Assembly: GCA_021784595.1 (NCBI GenBank)
Contig: JAJYHT010000057.1
Location: forward strand, 1-64,000
Length of the DNA stretch: 64,000 bases
Origin: Bacillota bacterium
GTDB lineage: Bacteria > Bacillota > Sulfobacillia > Sulfobacillales > Sulfobacillaceae
Reading direction: 5' to 3'
Shown: positions 34,085-42,234 of the stretch, one piece after another
Numbering within the stretch: position 1 is the first letter of the stretch
How the letters are laid out: every line of letters starts with the position of its first letter
The notes under the pieces: generated by a model
Database searches by the model: none
Told to the model about the DNA's origin: nothing
Seen by the model: only the letters and a program-made list of their open reading frames with translations
Translations under genes and position numbers: made by a program

Positions 34085-35966
34085 CGTTCTTCGCGACATA
34101 TTGACGCCTAATGTGTCCTATCAGTGGCAATAAATTGTCTACTCGGTTGTAGGATGGCACCAGGTATACGCCTGCAGCCAGGGACCCTAATTGGTCGAGC
34201 AGTTTTAAGGCCAATTCCATGCCTAGTGCGGCGGCATCGGTTACCTGCGACAATTTCTCCAAAATCGGGGTGGGAATGTTGATGCCAGGTACTTCGTTAT
34301 GGAGGTATAAGGCTTGCCGATAGGAGATTAACGGCATCACCCCCAGCAGTAAGGGCACAGTGGCCGCATAAGGAGCCTGGTCCATAAAACGATACAAGAC
34401 AACTGGGTCGTAAATTGGCTGCGACATGATAAATTGGGCCCCTGCCTCTATTTTATCCTTAAGGCGCTCTAATTCGGTGGTAATATTATCACCGTTGGGA
34501 TTCATGCCTACCCCGATATTGAAATGTGTGGGCGCCCCAATCGGCTGTCCCACGGCGTCATGTCCTTCGTTGAATCCCTTCAGGACACGCACCAAGCCGA
34601 TCGAATCCAGGTCATAGACTGCCGTGGCATGCGCATAATCGCCAATCCCGGGAGGGTCTCCGGTCAGGCATAGCACGTTGCGAATCCCTAAGGCATGGGC
34701 GCCTAACAGGTCGCTTTGCAAGCCCATGAGATTGCGGTCCCGGGTAGTGAAATGCATAATTGTCTGCACGCCAACCTGTTCTTGCATGAGACGGGCGGTG
34801 GCCAACGCACTGAGTCGAACTCGAGCCATGGGACTATCGCCGATATTCACGACATCCGCACCAGATTCCTGAACGCGGCGTGCCGCATCCATAATGCGGG
34901 TCAGCGTAATCCCGCGTGGCGGGTCCAACTCAACACTGATCACAAAACGGTTTGGCCATATCGAGGACAATGCATGGTCTGCACCCATGAAGTCACGAGG
35001 TTCCACCCCGGTGATGGATTCGTTGGCTAAGGGAGCCCAAGATTCTATCGTCATGGACGATGACGTCGAAAGTGCTTGAGAGATGGCGCGTACATGATCT
35101 GGGGTCGTACCGCAACAGCCTCCCACCACCAAGCATCCCGCCGCCTTCAAGGCAGGCGCAATCGTGCCGACATATTGGGCGGAAGCTGGATAATGGATAT
35201 GCTCGCCTCGTCGACTGGGCTCGCCCGCATTGGGATATGCGGCCAACCCGATGCCATGTTGGCGTGCAATGGGCGCCATTCGCAAAATCGCGTCGAGTAG
35301 CGGTGCCGGTCCGCTCCCGCAATTAGCGCCCACCAGCAGCGGAGGGCCTCCCGGCAATGATATGACTGTGTTTATGGCCTCTTCTGGGCTCAATCCATAG
35401 AGTGTCGTTCCCATCGGAGAAAAAGCAAACGTGACAATCACCGGAAGCGACGACTCGGCGCGAATCGCCTCCAACGCGGCCTGGACGGTGAGGACATCGG
35501 ACATGGTTTCCACAATGAAACCGTCCACTCCGCCAGCTACTAGGCCTTGGACCGCTTCCTGGTAGCTGGCCACGGCTGCATCATAAGGCATTCCGGCACC
35601 CCAAGGCGTCTTTACCACAGACGCCAAAGGGCCTAAAGAGCCGACGATGTACGCCGGCTCGCCGTGCGTGTCGCGCGCATGGCGGGCAATTTGTGCTGCA
35701 CGGCGATTAAGATGGAACACATCCGCAGAAAGACCGAGGTTGGACAGTTTACTGGAATTGGCTTGAAACGTGTGTGTTTCAATGAGTTGCGCGCCCGCTG
35801 CCAGATATGCCAAATGAAGCTGAAACACGGCGTCTGGGGCTTCAATAGGCAATAGGGGTAAATCGCGCACTGCTACACCGCTTGCCAAAAACCCCGTGCC
35901 GATCCCACCATCGGCGACCAACACTCTGCCGCTTAATAAATGGGCACCCAACTCCAGATCTGCCAT
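34059..35966 (-). CDS. Bifunctional homocysteine S-methyltransferase / methylenetetrahydrofolate reductase
   Basis: A 635-residue fusion like Bacillus YitJ. The N-terminal half is a zinc-dependent homocysteine methyltransferase: VLVADGGIGTGFL, IETHTFQANS, LLVGANCGSGP and GGCCGTTPDH supply the three zinc cysteines. The C-terminal half is a flavin-dependent methylenetetrahydrofolate reductase (ISVELDPPRG, HFTTRDRNLMGLQSDLLG, CLTGDPPGIGD, FIMSQPIYD). The ATG at 35966 overlaps the previous stop (TAATG). Together with the split methionine synthase this forms a methyl-group pathway from methylene-folate to methionine, under the upstream SAM-I riboswitch. Confidence 0.93.
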   Translation of the reverse strand: MADLELGAHLLSGRVLVADGGIGTGFLASGVAVRDLPLLPIEAPDAVFQLHLAYLAAGAQLIETHTFQANSSKLSNLGLSADVFHLNRRAAQIARHARDTHGEPAYIVGSLGPLASVVKTPWGAGMPYDAAVASYQEAVQGLVAGGVDGFIVETMSDVLTVQAALEAIRAESSLPVIVTFAFSPMGTTLYGLSPEEAINTVISLPGGPPLLVGANCGSGPAPLLDAILRMAPIARQHGIGLAAYPNAGEPSRRGEHIHYPASAQYVGTIAPALKAAGCLVVGGCCGTTPDHVRAISQALSTSSSMTIESWAPLANESITGVEPRDFMGADHALSSIWPNRFVISVELDPPRGITLTRIMDAARRVQESGADVVNIGDSPMARVRLSALATARLMQEQVGVQTIMHFTTRDRNLMGLQSDLLGAHALGIRNVLCLTGDPPGIGDYAHATAVYDLDSIGLVRVLKGFNEGHDAVGQPIGAPTHFNIGVGMNPNGDNITTELERLKDKIEAGAQFIMSQPIYDPVVLYRFMDQAPYAATVPLLLGVMPLISYRQALYLHNEVPGINIPTPILEKLSQVTDAAALGMELALKLLDQLGSLAAGVYLVPSYNRVDNLLPLIGHIRRQYVAKNVSQPPSNG

Positions 35967-36952
35967 TACTTCAACCCTTCCTCGCTGCGCAAAGCGTTCA
36001 CCGCTTCCATCATCACCGCTAGTTTTTGCGAGGCTTCTTCCCAAGTCCTGGTTTTTAGACCGCAGTCCGGATCAATATAGAGCTGCTCTAAAGGAACCAC
36101 CTCCAGTGCTCGCAGGATGCCCGCTTTCACTTCGTCCACAGACTCCAAACGATGGCTATGCACATCTACGACACCCAATGCCAATTCTTTGTGCTTGGGC
36201 CATGACACGCGACGTAGCAATTCCAACAATTGAAATTGTCCATTGGCGGCTTCCAAATCTAATTGGTCCACAGGCAGATCGAAAAGTCCCGGCAAAATGG
36301 CTTCGAAATCGCCATAGCAAATATGGCTGATGGTGTGCGCTGGCAAATCGCGTGTCACGATGCCCATAGCCTCGATGGCCAAATCTAACTCTTGCGGCCG
36401 GGTAGATATGGCAGGTTCGTCAATCTGGATGTACTGTGCTCCGCTAAGAGCCAGTGCCATCGCTTCCTCATGTACCAAATGAGCCAAATCCAATACCAAT
36501 GATCGGCGGTCAGGGTAATAGTCGTTAAAGGACCAGTCGCAAATGGTGTAGGGGCCAGTTAACATGCCCTTGACCGGTTTTTCCGTCAAGGCTTGCGCCG
36601 CTCGCCAAGACTCCACCGTCAAACCGGCCCCTGCAGGCAATGCTACCTTGCCCGTAACCACCGGCTTATGGTAATAACGGTTGCCGTAAGACCTTACTGG
36701 CAAAGATTCTGCAAAGCCGGTCCAATTTTCCGCAAAGTAGGCTACCATGTCGCCGCGTTCCATTTCCCCATGGACTAAAATGTCCAGGCCCAATGCTTCC
36801 TGCATAGCGATGACCTCTGCGGTGGCTGCGCGTTCGGCCTGCCTCAAGTCCTCGGCAGAAATTTCCCCCCGGCGGAACTGTTGGCGAGCTCGAATTAACG
36901 CAGGGGGTTTAGGGAAACTGCCAACACTGGTAGTTTTCAATATTTGAGCCAT
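35966..36952 (-). CDS. Cobalamin-independent methionine synthase, catalytic (C-terminal) half
   Basis: A 328-residue MetE C-terminal-type protein. The zinc and homocysteine site is complete: His210 and Cys212 (ISHICYGDF), Glu234 (LDLEAANGQF) and Cys297 (DPDCGLKTRTW). The substrate motif IDEPAISTR is present. It transfers a methyl group to homocysteine. Ordinary MetE is one chain of about 750 residues with an N-terminal half; here that half is the preceding separate gene, which ends just before this start. Archaeal short MetE proteins have the same length. It lies in the riboswitch-controlled operon, 1 base after the upstream gene. Confidence 0.87.
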   Translation of the reverse strand: MAQILKTTSVGSFPKPPALIRARQQFRRGEISAEDLRQAERAATAEVIAMQEALGLDILVHGEMERGDMVAYFAENWTGFAESLPVRSYGNRYYHKPVVTGKVALPAGAGLTVESWRAAQALTEKPVKGMLTGPYTICDWSFNDYYPDRRSLVLDLAHLVHEEAMALALSGAQYIQIDEPAISTRPQELDLAIEAMGIVTRDLPAHTISHICYGDFEAILPGLFDLPVDQLDLEAANGQFQLLELLRRVSWPKHKELALGVVDVHSHRLESVDEVKAGILRALEVVPLEQLYIDPDCGLKTRTWEEASQKLAVMMEAVNALRSEEGLK

Positions 36953-36953
36953 A

Positions 36954-37946
36954 TTAGCCTAAGCCTCCGTTTCCTGAACTGCCTCTTATGGTGTCTCGCA
37001 CATCTCGCAATATCCGCACTTTGGCTTCGGCATGGTCGGGAGGCAAAAGTTCTAGACCGCTGCTCGGGTGCAGCCATACGTTGGATTCGCCCAAACGTCG
37101 TACAATAGGTTGCAACTGTCTGGCCAATTCATCCACCGACTCCTTTTTTACCTGCCGTGCATCCACCAACCCAAGTCCGACTTCGCAGGCCGGTGGGTTA
37201 TTGGTTATAGTGGACACCACCCCGGGGTCCGAGACCGCGTCCAAATAGAGGCGGGAAAATCCGACACCGCTAAGGGGTTCCAGCCAACGTCCCACCCCGT
37301 TCCCCCAATAGAGCGCCAGTGCTTGCGGCAGTGGCTGTTGGGCGGTCAATTGGGCGAGCGTTGCCGCAACTTTTGTCATGTTCCAGTCGGGGTAATAGGC
37401 TAATGCCGGTTCATCCCACTGAACTTCTGCAATGCCGACATCGGCCAGCGACAGTGCTTCCAGTCGCAATACTTCCACCAAATCTTCCAGCAGGGCGTCG
37501 GAATTGTGATAACTGTCATCTTGAGATAATTTCAAAAAGGTAAAAGGGCCCGGCAAAACTGCCTTAATGGGAACTTTGGATGAAGCAACGGCCTCTTTCA
37601 GCCACCAGCGCACGACGCCGCCCTGAAAAGACAGACGACCCCGAATCAAAGGATGCCGATAGTAGAAGTTGTTGTCGAACAACCGCAACAGGCCCGCAGA
37701 TGATACGTTGTCCAAATCTCGGACCACACCATCAAACATGTCATTCCAGCGGATGAGTCCATCACTGGTTAGATCGAGTTTGTTTTGCTCAGCCACCTGC
37801 AGCACATGGCGGGTGCGTCGCAGGAAGACCTGATCCAGCTCAAAGGGACCAATACTTTTACGTTCAAATCGTTGAATCGCGCTGCGCACATTGGGCCCGT
37901 TGTCGTAGGGTATTTTTGGATACGAGCCTAAAGTTGTAATCCGCAT
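36954..37946 (-). CDS. MetE-like protein lacking zinc ligands (N-terminal-half type)
   Basis: A 330-residue TIM-barrel protein of the MetE superfamily: TTLGSYPKIP at the start, then LPGPFTFLKLSQDDSY and VQWDEPALAYYPDW. The zinc site of catalytic MetE is absent: the H-x-C position reads LYWGNG and the last Cys region reads HPSSGLELLP. That fits the non-catalytic N-terminal half of MetE, here as its own gene before the catalytic half. AGGAGC upstream supports the ATG at 37946. It is the first gene after the SAM-I riboswitch. A separate role, for instance in methyl-donor binding, is inferred. Confidence 0.8.
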   Translation of the reverse strand: MRITTLGSYPKIPYDNGPNVRSAIQRFERKSIGPFELDQVFLRRTRHVLQVAEQNKLDLTSDGLIRWNDMFDGVVRDLDNVSSAGLLRLFDNNFYYRHPLIRGRLSFQGGVVRWWLKEAVASSKVPIKAVLPGPFTFLKLSQDDSYHNSDALLEDLVEVLRLEALSLADVGIAEVQWDEPALAYYPDWNMTKVAATLAQLTAQQPLPQALALYWGNGVGRWLEPLSGVGFSRLYLDAVSDPGVVSTITNNPPACEVGLGLVDARQVKKESVDELARQLQPIVRRLGESNVWLHPSSGLELLPPDHAEAKVRILRDVRDTIRGSSGNGGLG

Positions 37947-37983
37947 GCAATCGCTCCTGTCATTGTCTGGTTTGTGTAGAAAC

Positions 37984-38027
37984 AAAAAATCACGCCATGA
38001 GAAGAGGCGTGTGAGCACTCTTCTCAT
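37984..38027 (-). terminator. Riboswitch-controlled intrinsic terminator
   Basis: On the minus strand, ATGAGAAGAG (38027-38018) pairs perfectly with CTCTTCTCAT (38006-37997), and a T-run follows (37989-37984). The left arm is also the 3' strand of the riboswitch P1 helix, so ligand binding decides between the two folds. Confidence 0.85.
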
Positions 38028-38136
38028 CTATAAGGACAATGGTCTGCATCATCCTTCAGGAATTGGCACCCTACCTAAATTATAGGGGGTTGCCGGGCTT
38101 CATTGGGCCAGTCCCTCCGCCACTCTGGATAAGAAG
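38020..38136 (-). promoter_or_regulatory. SAM-I (S-box) riboswitch
   Basis: The minus strand has the S-box core in order: CTTCTTATCCAGAGTGGCGG, AGGGACTGGCCC, ATGAAGCCCGGCAACC and GGTGCCAATTCC. P1 forms between CTTCTTATC (38136-38128) and GATGAGAAG (38028-38020). High S-adenosylmethionine stabilises P1, releases the terminator and switches the methionine operon off. The aptamer is complete, about 117 bases, and lies 74 bases before the first ATG. Confidence 0.95.
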
Positions 38137-38266
38137 TTTAGAAATATTCAATTGTACGAACTCTAACACGTCATCGGAGGAAGGTCAATGGGTAATATTA
38201 ATGGCAGTTATTGCCAATTGCTGTGATTGATGTTAGGATCGCACCATATCGATATTAGGAGGTGAC

Positions 38267-38560
38267 ATGATGTCTACACCATCAGAACTTGCACGAGATC
38301 ATAAATCGTCCCATCTCTCGTCGTCCTCAGGTAAGGCCAAGCACAAAAAACACTACCTTCGCAACACGGTTTTGGTATTGATAGTCTTAGCCGCACTTGT
38401 ACTCTGGCAACTCAATCCCATTATCTCTGGTCTGGGAACTCTGCAGCACGGCCTTCATCAAGCGGAAGCCACCAGAACCCTCCTTGGTGGAATTGTCTCC
38501 ACCATTTATACAAAAATCCAACATCTCATTGCACCGCTGCTGGCCCGTATTTGGCATTAG
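38267..38560 (+). CDS. Small single-span membrane protein
   Basis: A 97-residue protein with a polar, Ser/Lys/His-rich N-terminus (KSSHLSSSSGKAKHKKHY), one hydrophobic span (TVLVLIVLAALVLW) and an amphipathic tail. AGGAGGTGAC lies directly before the first of two adjacent ATGs (38267 and 38270); the second has better spacing. No family recognised. It stands alone, rightward, between the methionine riboswitch region and a convergent Bax-inhibitor-type gene. Confidence 0.6.
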   Translation: MMSTPSELARDHKSSHLSSSSGKAKHKKHYLRNTVLVLIVLAALVLWQLNPIISGLGTLQHGLHQAEATRTLLGGIVSTIYTKIQHLIAPLLARIWH

Positions 38561-38582
38561 GCACATCGTCACACTGCGATTA

Positions 38583-38619
38583 AATCGCGCGGGCCCCTTT
38601 TAAGGCGACCCGCGCGATT
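38583..38619. terminator. Probable bidirectional terminator hairpin
   Basis: A perfect 11-bp inverted repeat, AATCGCGCGGG and CCCGCGCGATT, with a 15-base loop, between the convergent genes at 38560 and 38626. T-runs are lacking on both sides, so termination efficiency is uncertain. Confidence 0.6.
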
Positions 38620-38625
38620 CGCTGT

Positions 38626-39291
38626 CTATCTTCGGCCAAGCCGCAACAGAAACAAAAACAAATTGACAATGTCAATCAATAATGAGACAGCCAAAACGAC
38701 CGCAGTACCATCAGATGGCACCACTCTCCCCCGAAACCGCATAAGAGAAAAATCTACCATGAGGTATCCGGTGAAAATCAGCACTCCTATCAAATTAAAC
38801 GCGCGGGACGCACCGACTCCTGCAAATGCGGGCACAAACAGCGATAGTAGATTGACCACGATCAACATGATTAAGCCAACAAACAACAGGGGCATCATGC
38901 GCGAGAAGTCCCATGGGATGAACGACACGAGCGCTGCCGACATCAATACCGCTAAAATCAGTACGCCAAAAGTTCTAAGCAGCAACGCAGGATCGGTCGC
39001 CGCGACGCCCCATAGCACGGGTGCCACCAGAATGCCCATGCCAATGGCCACCACCACTCCCCAAGCAAAAGCCGCTGCCGCGTTGGCCACACGCCGGGAC
39101 ACCATAATCGTGCCAATGATCGCGGCGCCAAAACCTACCCACACACCCCATGTGCCAAAGACAGGACCAAACAGTGTGGCAACTGCTAGGATTCCCAGCA
39201 ACAGACCCAAATAGCCCAAGGTCCGGCCCATTAAACGTCCGGGAACGCCCTCGCTGACTTGATACCCTGAATATGGCGAACGATTGTACAT
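38626..39291 (-). CDS. Bax inhibitor-1 (BI-1/YetJ/YccA) family membrane protein
   Basis: A 221-residue protein with about seven hydrophobic spans and a polar N-terminal tail (YNRSPYSGYQVSEG). The late FNLIGVLIFTGYLMVDFSLM and final LLIDIVNLFLFLLRLGRR are the C-terminal BI-1 signature with its acidic residues. Bacterial members such as YetJ are pH-sensitive calcium leak channels; others interact with FtsH. AAGGAGG 8 bases upstream favours the ATG at 39291 over a GTG three codons earlier. No operon partner. Confidence 0.85.
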   Translation of the reverse strand: MYNRSPYSGYQVSEGVPGRLMGRTLGYLGLLLGILAVATLFGPVFGTWGVWVGFGAAIIGTIMVSRRVANAAAAFAWGVVVAIGMGILVAPVLWGVAATDPALLLRTFGVLILAVLMSAALVSFIPWDFSRMMPLLFVGLIMLIVVNLLSLFVPAFAGVGASRAFNLIGVLIFTGYLMVDFSLMRFRGRVVPSDGTAVVLAVSLLIDIVNLFLFLLRLGRR

Positions 39292-39443
39292 GGCACCCAC
39301 CTCCTTACCTTGATAATTTTGTCATACCATAAAGGTCAATAAAAGTCAAACTGTTGATTGCTGGTTCCAGTATATGCTCGTCTTGGGTTAGTCTTGTAAT
39401 AGAGTGTGTTAAAATTAAGCAAACCATTACAGGAGCGGTAAAT

Positions 39444-39827
39444 ATGGCTGAAGACCTATCGTTTGACCTTTTGGCTGCTAGTCTTCGTCAAGACACGGGC
39501 GATATTATGACCTTTTTAGAAGTCTTGGCTAAAAAGTTAGAGGCGGCGATTCCGATGCAAACCACGGTGGACCGTCGTGGTGGCCTGTTTTCCAAAACTA
39601 AGGCAGTGCATGCCATTACTGTGCACGCTGGCGACTGGCAGTACACTTTGACCCAAGATCATGGGCGCATTGAGGCACTGCGTATAAAAATGGTCCGCGG
39701 AATCGCCTTAAAGACGGAAAACGGGTCACTGGCCGAGTGGATTCAGTGGGTAAGCCAAGAGCTCATGAGGCTGGCCGCCGAGAGCGCCGATGTCAGAACT
39801 GGCCTGGAACGGTTTTTACTGTCTTAG
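39444..39827 (+). CDS. Hypothetical 127-residue protein
   Basis: AGGAGC precedes the ATG at 39444. The product has an acidic helical N-terminus (DLLAASLRQDTGDIMTFLEV), a central beta-rich part (TVDRRGGLFSKTKAVHAITV, DWQYTLTQD) and a C-terminal helix. No named domain is recognised, although the pattern is that of a small cytoplasmic protein. It lies 81 bases before the first sulfur amino-acid enzyme in the same direction. Confidence 0.65.
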   Translation: MAEDLSFDLLAASLRQDTGDIMTFLEVLAKKLEAAIPMQTTVDRRGGLFSKTKAVHAITVHAGDWQYTLTQDHGRIEALRIKMVRGIALKTENGSLAEWIQWVSQELMRLAAESADVRTGLERFLLS

Positions 39828-39908
39828 GGCTTAATTGGCCACCCTGTTGCGCCTTAGAAGCCAATATGAAGGACCCTAACCCGGGTCTCCCTGGAAGGAG
39901 AAAGTTCT

Positions 39909-41057
39909 GTGTCCAACCCACGGTGGCACGCCGATACCATAGTGGCTCATGCCGGTGTCGGCAACGATCCTGTTTATGGCTCTCTCAGTACCCCAATTTA
40001 TCAAACGGTGACTTATCAGCATACGAGCGCGGGATTTGGTCCCTATGACTACTCGCGTACCGATAATCCCACTCGAGCAGCTCTAGCAGATGTCTTAGGC
40101 CGATTGGAAGGCGGAGCGAAAGCCAGCGTATTTGGCTCGGGCATGGCGGCTATTACGGCTGTGGCCCATCTTTTGAGGGCTGGCGACCATGTGATCTTAA
40201 CCCAAGATGTTTATGGTGGAACCTATCGTTTGTTTGAGGATACATTTGCCAAATTTGGACTGTCGTCCAGTTATGTCGATACCAGAGACCCAGACCAGGT
40301 TTACGCGGCATTTAAACCTAGTACACGCTTAGTGTTTATTGAAACTCCCAGCAACCCGCTGCTGCAAATTACCGATTTGGCTCTGATGGCTGAAATGGCC
40401 CATGCTCACCATGCGATCTTGGCGGTCGACAATACCTTTATGACGTCATTGCGCCAGCGTCCCTTGGATTTTGGGGCGGACATAGTGGTATATAGCGCAA
40501 CCAAGTACTTGGCCGGTCACAACGATGTGGTGGCCGGTGCACTGATTGCCGGCAATGATGACCTTGCCGAACAAATTGCCATTATTGCCAATGCATCAGG
40601 GGGAATTTTAGGCCCTTGGGATTCATGGCTGATCTTGCGGGGGATCAAGACTCTGGATCTGAGAATTTCACGCCAAGAGGCCAGTGCGGTGGCAATCGCT
40701 CAACTGTTAAATGAGCATCCGGCCATATCCGTGGTTTATTACCCACTGTTGCCTAATCACCGTGGCCAAGATTTGCACCTGAGGCAAGCTGCGGGCCCCG
40801 GGGCCATGATCTCTTTTCGCCTTTCAGATGAAAGCGCGGTAGGTCCGTTCATGGACAAGCTCCAATGCATTATCCCGGCCGTCAGCCTGGGCGGCGTCGA
40901 GTCTTTAATCACCCATCCTTTCAATGAAACCCACCGAGAGCTTCCGGAGTCTGTGCGGCGGGAGCTGGGAATCACGCCAGGCCTTTTGCGTTTGTCGGTA
41001 GGGATCGAAAATCAAAACGACCTCTTGGATGATTTGAAGCAGGCGTTACCCCATTGA
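39909..41057 (+). CDS. Cystathionine gamma-synthase/lyase family PLP enzyme
   Basis: A 382-residue PLP enzyme of the Cys/Met metabolism class. It has PIYQTVTYQHTS, YSRTDNPTRAAL, VFGSGMAAITAV, IETPSNPLLQITDL, AVDNTFMTS and the PLP lysine in YSATKYLAGHNDVVAG. The GTG start at 39909 has AAGGAG about 8 bases upstream. Members include cystathionine gamma-synthase (MetI/MetB), cystathionine lyases (MetC, MccB) and methionine gamma-lyase; sequence alone does not decide. A related gene follows 22 bases downstream, so the two may perform the two steps of transsulfuration, as metI-metC do in Bacillus. Confidence 0.88.
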   Translation: MSNPRWHADTIVAHAGVGNDPVYGSLSTPIYQTVTYQHTSAGFGPYDYSRTDNPTRAALADVLGRLEGGAKASVFGSGMAAITAVAHLLRAGDHVILTQDVYGGTYRLFEDTFAKFGLSSSYVDTRDPDQVYAAFKPSTRLVFIETPSNPLLQITDLALMAEMAHAHHAILAVDNTFMTSLRQRPLDFGADIVVYSATKYLAGHNDVVAGALIAGNDDLAEQIAIIANASGGILGPWDSWLILRGIKTLDLRISRQEASAVAIAQLLNEHPAISVVYYPLLPNHRGQDLHLRQAAGPGAMISFRLSDESAVGPFMDKLQCIIPAVSLGGVESLITHPFNETHRELPESVRRELGITPGLLRLSVGIENQNDLLDDLKQALPH

Positions 41058-41079
41058 TATAAAGAAAGAAGGATTGTTG

Positions 41080-42234
41080 ATGTCAACGCACCCCCCTTCA
41101 GATACGCTATTTGTGCATGCCAATCAGTTGGATCCCTTGCGTCAAGCGGTGGTTCCCCCAGTCTACCGGGCCACCACGTACCATCAAGCCGACCCATGGA
41201 ACCCGCCCGCGTTTGACTATGCGCGTTCTGGCAACCCCACCCGCGACGCGTTGGAACAAGCGATGGCGGCCATCGAAGGCGGCATGAGAGGGCTTGCCTT
41301 TGCATCAGGTATGGCGGCGCTCACGGCTGCCTTTTTGCTGCTTCGGGCAGGCGATCATCTTCTCGTCACCCGGGACTGTCAAGGCGGCACACAGCGCGTA
41401 TTGAGAGGTGTTTTTTCGCGGTTTAACATTGAAGTGACCTATGTGGATACTGATCAGCCAAAGATGTTGGAATGGGCTCTTCAGGATAATACCCGCGCGA
41501 TTTTGGTCGAAAACTTTTCCAACCCGTTTCTGCATGTGGCAGATATTCCTGCCATTGTGCAATGGGCGCATGCCCATGATTTGTCGGTGTGGGTGGACAA
41601 CACATTTGTGACGCCCTATCTGCAAAATCCCCTGACTTTAGGCGCCGATCTGGTGCTTCACTCAGGCACCAAAATGATTGGCGGCCATTCCGATGTGACG
41701 GCGGGATTAGCGGTCACCCGCACCGAGGAATTGGGCCGCCAGCTCTATTTCATTCAAAATGCATGCGGGGCTATTCTATCCCCCGACGATTCCTACACGG
41801 TCCATCGCGGCATGCGCACGCTGCCGGTGCGCCTGCGCCAAGCGTCGCAAACCGCCATGGCTCTTGCTCAGACCTTGTCCCAACATCCTGCCGTATCTGA
41901 CACCTATTATCCGGGTCTCCCCTCGCACCCCGGCCATCAAGTGGCGGTGGACACCATGCACACCCAGCGCGGTTTCGGCCAGATGGTCACCTTTCGGCTT
42001 CGTGACGTAGGCGAGGTGCATCTCATGGCCCAGCGGCTGAGATTGGCGCGGATCGGAGCCGGGTTGGGTGGGACTGAGACTATCGTGTCGCTGCCCGAAC
42101 TCCACTGTCATGCGGCGCTTACGCAGGAGGAACGCCAGGCGCGACTCATTACTTCAGATGTGGTTCGTGTGTCGGTGGGACTAGAAGAGCCCGAGGACCT
42201 GATTGACGACTTCGTCGAGGCCCTTAACGCCTAG
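41080..42234 (+). CDS. Second cystathionine-metabolism PLP enzyme
   Basis: A 384-residue paralogue of the preceding enzyme: PVYRATTYHQAD, YARSGNPTRDALEQ, AFASGMAALTAAFLLLRAGD, VENFSNPFLHVADI, VDNTFVTPYLQNP and the PLP lysine in LHSGTKMIGGHSDVTAG. The ATG at 41080 is preferred to two TTGs before it because AAGAAGGA is then at proper distance. It and its neighbour form a pair, perhaps a gamma-synthase and a beta-lyase linking cysteine and homocysteine. It overlaps the convergent acyl-CoA synthetase gene by 4 bases. Confidence 0.87.
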   Translation: MSTHPPSDTLFVHANQLDPLRQAVVPPVYRATTYHQADPWNPPAFDYARSGNPTRDALEQAMAAIEGGMRGLAFASGMAALTAAFLLLRAGDHLLVTRDCQGGTQRVLRGVFSRFNIEVTYVDTDQPKMLEWALQDNTRAILVENFSNPFLHVADIPAIVQWAHAHDLSVWVDNTFVTPYLQNPLTLGADLVLHSGTKMIGGHSDVTAGLAVTRTEELGRQLYFIQNACGAILSPDDSYTVHRGMRTLPVRLRQASQTAMALAQTLSQHPAVSDTYYPGLPSHPGHQVAVDTMHTQRGFGQMVTFRLRDVGEVHLMAQRLRLARIGAGLGGTETIVSLPELHCHAALTQEERQARLITSDVVRVSVGLEEPEDLIDDFVEALNA

